A stretch of DNA of 64,000 nucleotides from Clitoria ternatea. Lineage: Eukaryota; Streptophyta; Magnoliopsida; Fabales; Fabaceae. The DNA lies in contig CM075670.1 of the NCBI GenBank assembly GCA_037962975.1, forward strand, positions 234,130,242 to 234,194,241, read 5' to 3'. The notes beneath the pieces were generated by a model. It saw nothing but the letters and a program-made list of their open reading frames with translations, was not told the origin of the DNA and ran no database searches. This document shows, one piece after another, positions 20,804 through 30,355 of this stretch. A program made the position numbers and the translations under genes. Every line of letters starts with the position of its first letter. Position 1 is the stretch's first letter.

Positions 20804-22279
20804 GAGCCCCAACTTCAGCTATATTTGAACTGTGTGAATGAGTTGAAAGGAAGATTCAATGTGCTGGAGTTTAAGCATGTGCCGAGAGAAGAAAACACTA
20901 GGGCGAATATTCTATCAAGGCTCGCGAGCACGAAATAGCTTGGCAGTACAACTACAGTGGTCCAGAGTACATTAACATCACCTAGCATTCCCTTGTTCCC
21001 CTCTCTGAATGCCATAATGGTCAATTCTCCCTGTGAAAATTCATGGGTTACCCCTTACATCCGTTACCTGGCTGATGGGTAGCTGCTTACCGATGAGAAG
21101 GAGAAAAGAAGAATAAAAAGGGAATTGCCATATTTTACCATGGTTGATGGTATTTTCTACAAAAGAGGATTTTCAGTGCCTTACCTCCATTGTTTAAAGG
21201 AAAGCGAGATACAAGGAGTAATGGAAGAAGTGCACGAGGGGCAATGTGGACACTACGTGGGAAGAAGAAGCTTAATGAGAAAAATCCCCAGGGCTGGATA
21301 TTGGTGGCCCACGATGAAGCAGGATTCCATTGACTTCGTCAAGAGGTGCGATGCTTGCCAAAGATTTTCTAACCTTCACTACACGCCGGCTAAAGGACTC
21401 TTCACATCGGCTGTCCCATGGCCATTCTACCAATGGGGTTTAGATATCCTAGGGCCCTTTCCAACTGCGCCTAGGGGCATTAAATACCTCATTGTGGGAG
21501 CTGATTACTTCACCAAATGGATCGAGGCAGAACCGGTGGTCCACATCACTTCAGCCCAAACTCGTCGTTTTATGTATGAAAATATCATAACACGATTCGG
21601 GGTACCAGCACGGGTAGTCATAGACAACGACACTCAATCTACTGACAAAAAGTTCACAGAGTTGCTTGAAGGGTTAGGGATAGTTCAAATTTTCTCATCT
21701 GTTGAACACCCACAGACAAATGGCCAAGCAGAAGTAGCCAATAGAGAAGTGTTGAAGGGACTTAAGAAGCACCTTGGTGAAGCAAAGGGTAGATGGACTG
21801 ATCAGTTGTGCCATGTTCTATGGGCATATCGCACTACACCCCATTCTTCTACCAATGAGTCTCCATATCGTCTTACCTACGGGGTCGAGGCGATGACACC
21901 AATGGAACTCTAAACCAGATCAACAAGGGTGGAATACTTTTCTACAGAAAATAATAATGCTAATCTGGCGTCAGAGCTAGATGTTCTCCAGGAGTTAAGA
22001 GAAGAAGCCTTTGTCAGGGATCAGGCGATAAATGCGAAGGCCACCCTTCGATATAACAAGCACATTCAACACAGGGCATTCAATATAGGAGAGCTCGTTT
22101 TGAGGAAGGAAAGTGTAGGAAACAAGTTTACACACCAAGGAAAGTTAGCACCGACGTGAGAAGGCCCATACAGAGTATCCGAGGTGACTAGAAAAGGATC
22201 ATATCGCTTAGAAGAGCTCGACGGCACACCGATCCGCAACAAATTGAACACTTAAAATTTACGTATTTATTACAGCTAA
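20804..22279 (+). pseudogene. Tat element A integrase
   Basis: It continues element A after insertion B. In order: the end of the second RNase H (FKHVPREENTRANILSRLAS); a His-His-Cys-Cys zinc domain (His in HEGQCGH, Cys in CDACQRF); the catalytic core with Asp in GLDILGPFP, Asp in VVIDND and Glu in NGQAEVANRE; and the C-terminal SH3-like part (GPYRVSEV, RKGSYRLEEL). In-frame stops occur near 20938 and 21081, at 21911-21913 (copy C has CAA), at 22157-22159 (copy C has TGG) and near 22254 (copy C has CAG). It would join element DNA to the chromosome but is dead. Confidence 0.88.
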
Positions 22280-23458
22280 TTGGTAAGATGGCATGCACTC
22301 TTTTTCCTTACTTGAGCTTTTTCCCAATGGGTTTTTCTCAAGAAGTTTTTAACGAGGCACGATCCCAACTACGCTCTCTTTGTAATCCCTATTCAATTTA
22401 ATGAGAATGTAATTCATGCACTTGTTGTCTTCACTCTTTTTCTATGTTATGATTTATAGCTTTACGCCACTGTATATGAAGATCCTCAGGACGGATGATC
22501 CTAATCACCTATTCTGTGATTGGTGATATAACTCCTCGAGTGGTGAAATGGGTTGTAGGATCAAACCTTTTTCAAGGTTGTACCGAACCCCATTCGAAGG
22601 CTCGGATTGTAGGATTAAACTGAACTCTGAGTACGGTTAGTAGGTTTGGCCAAACACCAGTGAAGACTTGAGTTGTAGGATTAAACCGAACCTCAATAAA
22701 TGGGTTGTAGGATCAAACCTTTTTTAAGGTTGTACCGAACCCCATTCGAAGGCTTAGACTGTAGGCATGAACTGAACTCCAAGTATGACAAGTAGGTTTG
22801 GCCGAACGTCAGTGAAAATTCAATCATCATCCTTATGATTGAGGTAATTTCCCCAGGACGGATGATCTCAATCACGTATTCTGTGAATTGACGATGTAAC
22901 TCCTGGCGTGGACAATTCCAATCATCACTCTTGTGATTCAGGGCCCAATCATTATCCTTATGGTTGAGGCATTTTCTTACAGTTCGATATTCCTATCTGA
23001 AATGGTATCACTCTACGAATGAATCAATAGCTTTATCTACTATCAGAAGTGGATTAAATCCATCATCCCTAAAGAAGTTAAGGGCATTATCCTATAACGG
23101 ATATTTATCTCCCAACACGCTCATACTAAGGGATAGTATTTGCAAGTCTGACTCTCTGATTCTATCATCTGTTTATTACAATCTAACCTCAGACTAATTA
23201 TACAGAACAGTTTAGTGAATGCTATGAAGGCAAAAGCATAACATACATGCCCAAATTATGTTATAACAGTACATGTTTTGTAAATATCAAAAGACAAAGG
23301 ATTGAAGAAAAGTTCATTAATTCATAAGAAAATTTTATACAAGTTGTAATAAAGCTGGAGCTGATCCCAGTACACAGCAGTGAAAGAAAAATGCAAAATT
23401 AAGGGGCAGGCGTCTGGTGCTCCGCTGTGGGTACTTTCTCTTCTCTCCCTTCATTCCT
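22280..23458 (+). other. Tat element A post-integrase noncoding region
   Basis: Contains repeated short phrases, for example 'ttgtaccgaaccccattcgaagg' twice (about 22578 and 22730) and AGGACGGATGATC...CACCTATTCTGTGAT (about 22490 and 22857). The same phrases recur after the integrase of copy C and in copy F (61240-61620). No protein-coding signal is seen. It separates integrase from the 3' end of the antisense gene. Confidence 0.7.
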
Positions 23459-26095
23459 CTACTCTTGGACTTCTTCACCTCCGGGCTCCTCATCTTTTGA
23501 AACGTTTTCTTGAGTAGCACTTTCAAGACTCAGAGTGACTGGTGAAGGCTCCATGCTCTGACCTTCAGGGAGAGGAGGCAATTCATAAAGAGGACTGGGA
23601 GGATCTTCGTGCGAACCATCACTCTTAACCATAACTAGTTTCCCTCCATAAAACTTGTAGAACGGATGGAGCCCATATAAATCGAGTTTCACGTTAGGGT
23701 TGCAATAAAAGACCTGGCGAAGAGCTAGGTCAAAAGACTCAAAGGCCATATTTTTGCATATTTCCAGAGCCTTGGTCGTCTTAGCCTTGGAAACAGCCAG
23801 TTTTTTCCGAAGCTTGGCGTTCTCCTCTTCCATTGAGCCAGCGAACGCACTCCTCTTCTTTAGTTCTTTTATTTTGGGCCAGCAATTCCTTCTCCCTGGC
23901 CTCCCATTCTCCCACGCTTTTGTTGTGGCCGGCCTCTGCTACTGCAAGGCCTTCACTCAGCTTGGCAGATTTTTTTTTCTCAAGCTGGAGCTCTTCTTGC
24001 AGGAGGGGAATTGACTTGTTTTGCTATTGAAGCTCAAAAACTTGTCGCTCCAAAGACTTGTTCACCATATAAAGACGACTTATTTCAGCAACTTGTTTCT
24101 GCTCCAACTTCTTAGCTTTCTTCAGCTCTGTTTCAACTCCCCTTACAGCTTCTCTTTCTTTTGCCGCCTAGGCCTCCTTCACAGCGATGTCGGTTTCAAG
24201 TTTTTTAACTTGCTCTATATAATCTGCTGTGTCACCCAGGGAATCCAGCAGGCCTGAGAGATCATCTAGCTGCCAGCGACCGGCCTTGCAAACACTTCTC
24301 ACCTCAGCGGCTTCAAGTGAAGGTCGGAGGCAGTATCTTGGTTTGGGGAGTGTTAGTGGCATGGAGCCTTGGTACCAGAGAAAGGGAGTAAGGAAAGACT
24401 CCTTTAGAGGAGAATGGGTGTGGGGAACTTCATCTTCTGACCTCGCCCCTGAATCAGTGTTGGATGGAAAAGTGAGAGGAGATTCGATCGGTTTCTTCCC
24501 CTTGTCCTTCTTTATACCGGTCTCCTCTAAGGTCCTCTGCCACTTCATAGGGGACCCTTCAGCGAAAGGCTTCTTCTTGTCCCTAGCCTTCACCAGCACC
24601 CTTCTCCTCTTCTTTTCAGGGGCGGGTTATTCTTGATCTTGCCCTTGCTCCTGAGCCTGCTCCTCACCGCTCTTCTCCTCAAGGAGGGGCACTTCATCTC
24701 CCACAGCAGAAGTTAATGGAATTAGTGGAGCTTCAGCCTTGAAGGAATTCCTCTTGGCTTGAATGTTATTCTCATCTTAAGAAGATTCGTCATCCGCCAA
24801 CATAGACTTCAGGGAAAGCATATCAGCGGAAACTTCTTTGATTTGTTCTGTAAAAAGAAGAAAGGCAGACATTAGTATAGAGGTCAAAATGGGAAATATA
24901 ATATAAAACGGATATAAAAGTAAGAGAACGGATATTTACTAAGATATTCATCCCTGACATCGATGCTCCCAAAGAAGCGCTTGCAAGAAAACCCCTTAAG
25001 GGCCACTGAGCAGGACCTCATGGCGCTCAGCACCTCTACGGAGTGAGGAGAGAGTTTGCCCTCTTTGGTATAATAAGCACGGCTTATTAGTAGGAAATGC
25101 TCGTGTGTCCAACTGGTGGGGAACTTTGAAATCCCCTCTTTATTAAGCTAGAAGACCAGCTTATTGCTCTTCACCCGAATCCGTGTGTAGTACTGCTTGA
25201 ACGAATAACGTCAATCTTTACAGATTCGGTAAAGGACTTGAAGTTTATTATCCTCGAGTCACCTCAGAGCGTAATGAACCCAAGGCCGCCCTTCTTATTC
25301 ACACGGCGGACCACTTGACAATAGTAAAAGAGTTTTGCCACAGTGGCTTTAAAGTTGAAGTGCTTCCCAAGAACTTCCAAGGCACGCACCAAACCCCAAC
25401 CATTTGGATACAGTTGCGTGGGGGCACAGTCTAGGAAGCGGAGGACGGCCATTTGGAACTCCGTTAAGGGGAAACGCACCCCCAGATTCTGAAAGACAAA
25501 GTCGTACATATACACTGACCTCTCATCTGGGACCAGATGGCATACTCTTTCCATCGGCCGGGGTGCGAGAATGAGGAAATGCCCCTTGTATTCCTCGGAG
25601 TAGACTTGGAAGCGCGGCTCCCCTGGGCCCCCATCTTCCTTGGCGTGACGTGAGGCTATTTCTTTAAATTCTTCCTCGACCCAGCAATATGGGTGCTCCC
25701 TATTCAGTCTCTCCCAGTTTAGCCGGTGTGTAACCATATTGACACACCCCTCAGCAGTGGGGAGGATCAATGTTTTTCCAGACCCTGGAATCTCCATTTT
25801 GTCTGATGTATGCTGAAATGATTCGGTACTGTGATAAAAGGCAACATTGTTAGAGAGGTACCCTTCTGTACTCGATCCACTGTCAAGAGCGACTGATAGC
25901 CCTCAAGCTGAAGGAATCCTCAGGGCGATACCGAACCACTGGCAACCGCGAAGAGGAAGTTCCAACCCTCTCTGAGCAATGAGACCCAGCCATAGGAAGA
26001 TTAACAAGAATCCTCCCACCACGGTGGCCTGAGGTGGCACGAGAACTCTGTTTCCCCCTGTTCGAGGTACCAGCGTTGTTTTGCCTAGGGCGCAT
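23459..26095 (-). pseudogene. Antisense gene of Tat element A (transposase_28-like plus coiled coil)
   Basis: This gene lies opposite to gag-pol, between integrase and 3' LTR. From 26095 it starts with an Arg/Gly/Ser-rich stretch, then from 25797 a domain with FQMAVLRFLDCAPTQLYPN that resembles the Pfam 'putative gypsy type transposon' (Transposase_28) domain. The WTHEHFLLISRAYY segment follows, then a 92-bp GT-AG intron (24848-24939), an acidic/Lys-rich linker, a coiled coil, and a conserved C-terminal block (FYKFYGGKLVMV, then PPLPEGQSMEP) up to 23459. Several stops and frameshifts break it. Comparable antisense ORFs are known in Retand- and Grande-type elements; their function is unknown. 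Confidence 0.75.
24848..24939 (-). other. Intron of the antisense gene, copy A
   Basis: On the minus strand the donor is CTTA|GTAAAT and the acceptor TTTTTACAG|AACAAATC, 92 bp. Joining the exons gives the frame DEYL-KQIKEV. Copies C and F have an intron at the same DEYL or EEYL position. Confidence 0.7.
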
Positions 26096-26272
26096 GGTTA
26101 TGGTGCAAAGAAACTTAAAGAAATGTGAGTTTAGGGACGAAGGAGGTTACCTAAGAAAGGAGTTAAAGGCGATGAGAAGTTCGTAAAAACGACAGCAACA
26201 GGGTCTTTAGAATTTTTGCAAAGTTTCACTAAGCTTGAAGGCAAAAGTGAATTTTGAAACTCGCTAAGTCAC

Positions 26273-26283
26273 CCTTTTATAGG
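26273..26283 (-). promoter_or_regulatory. Candidate TATA box of the antisense gene, copy A
   Basis: CCTATAAAAGG on the minus strand, about 180 bp upstream of the antisense ATG at 26095. Copy C has CCTTATAAAAGG at the same relative place, and the bases just downstream (ACTTAG, then GA-TT) are also shared. A TGGGCCC site lies about 135 bp further upstream (near 26419). Confidence 0.6.
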
Positions 26284-26782
26284 TAACGAAAGAGTGCAAC
26301 GATCGACCAGGGATTATGTCGCACGCCCCAAAATGCAGTTTTTTGAATTTAAACGACCCCGTCATTTCATAGTCAAAGGCGCGAAATGGCGACGCTTCGC
26401 AAAAAGTTTCGAGTGAAATGGGCCCCAATATCCAAAGTCCAGGCCTAATATAGCCCTAATGACGGTTACAATGATGACTCACGTGTTAAAAGGCATTTAT
26501 TGTCTAATTATTCAGAAGCATTAAATGCGCTCCAGCAGCCACTCGAATACCAAGAGTTACGATTTCCAAAAACTCTTAGGATTCTCTTTCTTACAAATCT
26601 TTGTCCAAACCAGTTGTAGGAATGTCATAAGAACGATTATTTCACCCGTAGAATGGCCCAGCAGGCAGAATTTCAGCACGGAACTTATACGCATTTTAAC
26701 AAGAACTTTTGTATCCGATGTCAGCATCCAGACCTCTTGCAAACAACATAGCTTATATGAGCAACTTAACAGTCCCGCACAC
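26284..26782. other. Upstream region of the antisense gene, up to the polypurine tract
   Basis: No ORF is supported. Contains 'aaacgacc' and 'cgcgaaatggcgacg' stretches and a TGGGCCC site that have counterparts in copy C (60700-60840). A block 'taccaagagttacgatttccaaaaactcttagg' matches 60955-60990 of copy C, so the region is conserved between Tat copies. Confidence 0.6.
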
Positions 26783-26797
26783 AAGCTAGGGGACAAA
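26783..26797 (+). other. Polypurine tract of Tat element A
   Basis: AAGCTAGGGGACAAA directly before the 3' LTR. Copy C has AAGCTAGGGGACAAG at 61153-61167. This is where plus-strand DNA synthesis starts in reverse transcription. Confidence 0.85.
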
Positions 26798-27600
26798 TAA
26801 TCCAGTCTGGATACCGGCCCCTATGCTAAGACGTCATCTTGGCTGTTCTGGAAGGTCAATCGGTATCACAGGTCAATATCCGTACTGTAAAGACACCATG
26901 TTAAGAGTCCTTCCTTCACCGATCATCCGAGGTTGCACTTGAGACACCGGATACTTGATCTATTCTCATTCTTCCGTCACGTATAACCGTTTGCCTCAGT
27001 GCCACGATAAGATAAGTGGAGTCACCACTTATCAAGATAGATACCCTGCACAGCGGAATATGTCTATATTATTCACTGAAAGGTGCAAAGTACAATTACA
27101 GGCGTGATATATAGAAAAGGTGGATTATCCCCATTCCTGTATCAGAATCGTACACTGACCATTGACCTACCCTCTGTCGTACACTGAGCATCGAACTACT
27201 CTGATTGATACGTTGCACATGGAATCAGAGCCTCTGGGCCCACTTACACCCAACGATTCATTTTCCACGATCAACTATAAATAGTATATTCTCCAACACA
27301 TGCAAGGTTACGTTGTTCTTACTCTCACTATACTATTACATCGCTTAAGTATTCCTTGAATTATCATCTACTCTACTAACTTGAGCATCGGAGAATCCTC
27401 GCAGGTGACACCACCTTTCTCCCCCTATCAACGTGAAGCTCTGGTGTGAAGGATCTCCAGGACAACAAGACCGGTCTCTCCCATTGAGAGGTCGGATTAT
27501 AATATCGGATACCCACTGTACCGGTATACTAATATCCAAATCACCAACTTTTGTGGCTGGTTCCCATACCGGATCATAGACCCCGGTTTAGACCAGTTCA
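26798..27600 (+). repeat. 3' LTR of Tat element A
   Basis: 803 bp, from TAATCCAGTCTGGATACCGG (the first bases are TG in the other copies, so G-to-A decay) to GACCAGTTCA, followed by ACTAT at 27601-27605. It carries the TATA box CTATAAATAG at 27275-27284 and the conserved CAGGTGACACCACCTTTC block near 27403. Nearly identical to the solo LTR at 5517-6315. Confidence 0.9.
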
Positions 27601-27628
27601 ACTATAATATTCTAAAAACTAATGATAG

Positions 27629-27681
<53 letters not shown>

Positions 27682-28126
27682 AAATCACACATATAGTTTA
27701 ATATAAAAGTAGAACTTTTAAAATAAATAGGTTTCAGCTAAACGGAAATAAAATATTAATATCTAAGCATTTATCTATTACCATATACAAATATGGTTAT
27801 CATCTCAAATTTGAAATTTTGTCTTGAAGTGTTAATGGAAAACTGACGCAATTCCATTAATATCATCTTAAATTAATTGATTTGGACTTTGAGATTTCCT
27901 ATATTAAAATTAGCTTATCCCTAATCTAATCCCAAATTCATTCTATCTTTACATGTCACCATATTTAAGGTTAGCTGGTCCATCACAGACCCAAGTCGAA
28001 AGAATTCAAAATTCAAATTACTAAACACTAAATATGCATAAATGAATGATAATGAAACAAAATTTGTATGTGAAATATTAGCTAAACAACGTTATAAATT
28101 TCTTAACGAAGAAAAACTGAACCGGG
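27601..28126. repeat. Second copy of the duplicated insertion-site flank
   Basis: Starts with the ACTAT duplication and matches 6316-6813, with a longer (AT)n microsatellite at 27637-27670. The match ends at GGG at 28126. It is the true right flank of the Tat insertion. A short open stretch from 28042 has no recognised homology. Confidence 0.85.
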
Positions 28127-28461
28127 CATGTGCATCTATCACCACCATTAGGTTCATGTACCATCTCCACTCTCCACTAATTATTTTCCCTCTCTTTATA
28201 ATTGACAAATCCTTCAAAGATAAAAAAATTTCCATTTTATATTTCCCCCAAGTTTTACAATTATTTTCCTTTTTCTTTTTTTTTTCTTAAATGATTATAA
28301 ACATTGTTCGGTTATTTTTTAAAAAAATGAATATAACATATACTAATGAAATATGGCTATATAAAATTTTAATTCTACATTTTATTTATTTAACTAGACC
28401 ATTATTTTTATTTATTAGTATTAATAAAAAATAGTATTACGTTGCATAATTAAAGAATCCA
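28127..28461. other. AT-rich spacer, nothing recognised
   Basis: Continuation of the genomic flank to the probable copia LTR end. Poly-T and poly-A rich, no convincing ORF or repeat. Confidence 0.55.
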
Positions 28462-28817
28462 TGGGTGGTTCATAATAATAAAATAAAATGAACAATATAT
28501 ATTTGATTCATTTTAAGTAAGGCCTCATGTTTGAGTTTTGTATGTGGAAAATTTTTTAGGGAGAGAGTTAATTTTATCATATGTATGGTAGAGAAGAAAA
28601 AAGAAGAGAGCTCATAGATTATTGAATTTAAATTATATTGATCAAGGCAAAAATACAATCTAACTAACTAATATAAAAGGAGAAAAATGTATTTATAAAA
28701 AGACTAACTATAGTTAACAAACTAACTTTAGCCAACTAACTCTACCTAATAAGCACTAACTAGTTAACTAGAGTATAACTAATTCTAACTAGAAACAAAA
28801 TAATTACACGCTTGACA
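28462..28817 (-). repeat. 3' LTR of Ty1/copia element E (left boundary tentative)
   Basis: On the minus strand the copia coding end and a purine tract (CTTAAAGGGGGC) run into TGTCAAGCGTGTAATTATT at 28817, a typical LTR start. A TATA-like TTTATAAATAC follows at about 28698-28690. The far end is set at 28462 (...CCACCCA on the minus strand) only because it gives a CA terminus and a plausible length of 356 bp. No partner LTR is visible in this window to prove it. Confidence 0.5.
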
Positions 28818-29508
28818 GCCCCCTTTAAGTTAGAATGTGTATATCCAACATTCTTAGTTTGAAAATGAAAGTGTCTTGCATTAAGAGGCTTAGTTAGAAT
28901 ATCTGCAATTTGTTCCTTGGAAGAGATAAGAAGAAGATGAATGAAGCTTGATTAAAGCTGGTCCCAAACTTTGTGGTAATCAACTTTGATATGTTTGGTC
29001 TTCTCATGGAAGACATGGTTGGCTATAATGTTCCTAGCGGATTGATTGTCATAGAAGCGATGATAGGGGAAGAGTGAATGACGTGCCAATCATGGAGAAG
29101 AGAAACCAGCCATTGTGCCTCACAGGTTGCAAAAGCCAAGGCCTGATAATCATAGAAGACATGGTTGATTAAAGTTAGTCCCAGACTTTGTGACAATCAA
29201 CTTTGATGTGTTTGGTCCTCTCATGGAAGACATGGTTGGCTATAATGTGCCTAGCACATTGGTTGTCACAATAGAGAGTGACAAGGAAAGAGTGAATGGT
29301 GTGCAGGTCATGGAGAAGAGAAGCCAACTATTGTGCCAAATTGCTGATGTAATAAGCTTTTAAGTAATCTTTTGTAAATCTTTCCAGCTAAAACCAAATC
29401 ATCTACATAAGTAAGAATAGCAATGAAGCCTTTATCAATTTTCTTTGAGAATGGAGAGTAGTCTGCCTTAGATTGGGTGTAACCAGTAGCAAAGAAGACC
29501 TCAATAAG
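28818..29508 (-). pseudogene. Ty1/copia element E: end of RT and RNase H
   Basis: Minus-strand reading gives copia RT sequence (SKADYSPFSKK, then ILTYVDDLVLAG with the catalytic YVDD, 29308-29510). The RNase H end follows: the YDNQSARNIIANHVFHE-like segment with KTKHIKVDYH, and the final ISSKEQIADILTKPLNARHF segment next to the LTR. About 175 bp of the RNase H (28936-29108) is repeated at 29163-29335 in diverged form. Frameshifts are present. The upstream RT lies at 30161-30355, beyond the Cassandra insertion. Confidence 0.8.
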
Positions 29509-29649
29509 CTTGGAAGCCTGCCAGGAGCCGCTCCTTGTCCGTACCCATGCACCGGCGATCACTCCCCGCCCTCAACAGCGCCGGGATGTCACATGCCCAC
29601 CAGCTTCCACCTGGTTCATCCTCGAACCATACCGTACTAGGAGAGGCTA

Positions 29650-29662
29650 GGCTCTGATACCA
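29650..29662 (-). other. tRNA-Met primer-binding site of Cassandra
   Basis: TGGTATCAGAGCC on the minus strand, two bases from the LTR end; complementary to the 3' end of initiator tRNA-Met as usual for Cassandra and many copia elements. Confidence 0.85.
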
Positions 29663-29663
29663 T

Positions 29664-30160
29664 TGTAACGCCCCGGCCGCTTTTCAGGAATGAACGACTC
29701 GCCCACAGACCAACACGAGACCTTTCCAATGTGCTTTTGTCCTCACTCACACATTTTCTGAGAACTTCCCAGGAGGTCACCCATCCCAGAATTACTCCAA
29801 GTTAAGCACGCTTAACTTTGGAGTTTTTAAGTGATAGGCTACCGAAAAGGCTAATACATTTGTTGGTATAGGTAGTACAAATTCATTTCTTTAAGCTATC
29901 CTCGACTATATAGTCCCATACCTATACAGTCTTTGGATCCCTCTCATTCCGGTATGTATTCGATTCATTCATGTGTCCCTCCCACTGGAAGCTTGCCAGG
30001 ATCCGCTCCTTGTTCGTGCCCATGCACCGTCGATCACTCCTCGCCCTCAACAGTGCCCGGGATGTCACATTCCCCGCTGGAAGCCTGCCAAGAGCCGCTC
30101 CTTGTCTATGTCCATGCACCGATGATCACTCCCCGCCCTCAACAGCGCCGGGATGTCACA
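29664..30160 (-). repeat. Cassandra 5' LTR with a duplicated first 91 bp
   Basis: On the minus strand the start TGTGACATCCCGG occurs twice, at 30160 and 30069. Each is followed by about 80 bp of closely similar sequence (GAGTGATC, GGTGCATGG, AAGGAGCGG, CAGGCTTCCA), so the LTR start is tandemly duplicated. The truncated 3' LTR at 29593 shows the same start once. The LTR ends at 29664. Confidence 0.8.
29763..29828 (-). other. 5S rRNA-derived segment in the Cassandra LTR
   Basis: On the minus strand GTTAAGCGTGCTTAACTTGG followed by GGATGGGTGACCTCCTGGGA matches the pol III internal-promoter half of plant 5S rRNA (box A and box C regions). The first half of 5S is not recognisable and there is a divergent stretch between the boxes, so it is not a 5S gene. 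It is a conserved hallmark of Cassandra LTRs and may support pol III transcription. Confidence 0.85.
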
Positions 30161-30355
30161 CTACTGGCCTATTTAAGTCCATGAAGAGACTTCGTAAGTT
30201 TATAGACTAAATTAGGACTAGGAAGTTGGAGACTTGAGGAGGTTCCATGTAGACTTCCTCATCCAAATGACCAAGCAAACATGTTATGTTTACATCTAAC
30301 TAGTGAAGGTGTCAGTTTTATGCAACAATAATAGAAAAAAGGCTCGAGTTGTTGT
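30161..30355 (-). pseudogene. Ty1/copia element E: RT palm fragment
   Basis: In mixed frames on the minus strand: HLDEEVYMEPPQVS and then a SLHGLK-like end, the copia RT segment that normally reads up to 'LKQASRQW'. It lies between the Cassandra insertion on its left and Athila element D on its right, whose GTTGT duplication (30351-30355) is its last bases. Frameshifted and dead. Confidence 0.75.

Larger units (their letters stand above)
6814..27600 (+). mobile_element. Tat-type Ty3/gypsy element A, headless, interrupted by element B
   Basis: Order on the plus strand: gag (starting mid-gene), protease, RT, RNase H, second archaeal-type RNase H, integrase, long 3' region with an antisense gene, polypurine tract, 3' LTR. 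The dual RNase H and antisense gene place it in the Tat/Retand/Ogre group. The 5' LTR, primer site and gag start are missing; they are replaced by solo LTR plus flank. Element B is inserted at 10077-20798. Coding parts carry many stops, so the element is dead. Confidence 0.85.
29509..30160 (-). mobile_element. Cassandra-type TRIM inserted in the copia RT
   Basis: Minus orientation: 5' LTR 30160-29664 (TGTGACATCCCGG to GGGGCGTTACA), initiator tRNA-Met primer site, a 70-bp internal region with a purine tract (GGTGGAAGCTGGTGGGCA), then the first 80-odd bases of the 3' LTR (29593-29509), which stops where copia sequence resumes. A 5S rRNA-like segment in the LTR identifies it as Cassandra. It has no coding capacity. 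The short ORFs at 29922-30210 are artefacts. Confidence 0.85.

Noticed and set aside
24229..24636. 135-aa plus-strand ORF
   Set aside because: Lies opposite the Tat antisense gene exon 2, whose frame is conserved in three copies; this frame is not.
5517..27600. Reading 5517-6315 as a normal 5' LTR of element A
   Set aside because: It has its own TSD on both sides, no primer site follows, and 498 bp of flank separate it from a gag that starts mid-gene.
28042..28290. 82-aa ORF starting in the duplicated flank (and its twin at 6729)
   Set aside because: Short, AT-rich, no recognised domain; the twin becomes part of gag only through the recombination junction. Kept as flank.
29763..29828. 5S rRNA gene
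   Set aside because: Only the box A to box C half is recognisable, with a divergent middle, and it lies in a Cassandra LTR with a tRNA-Met primer site. It is a 5S-derived module, not a gene.
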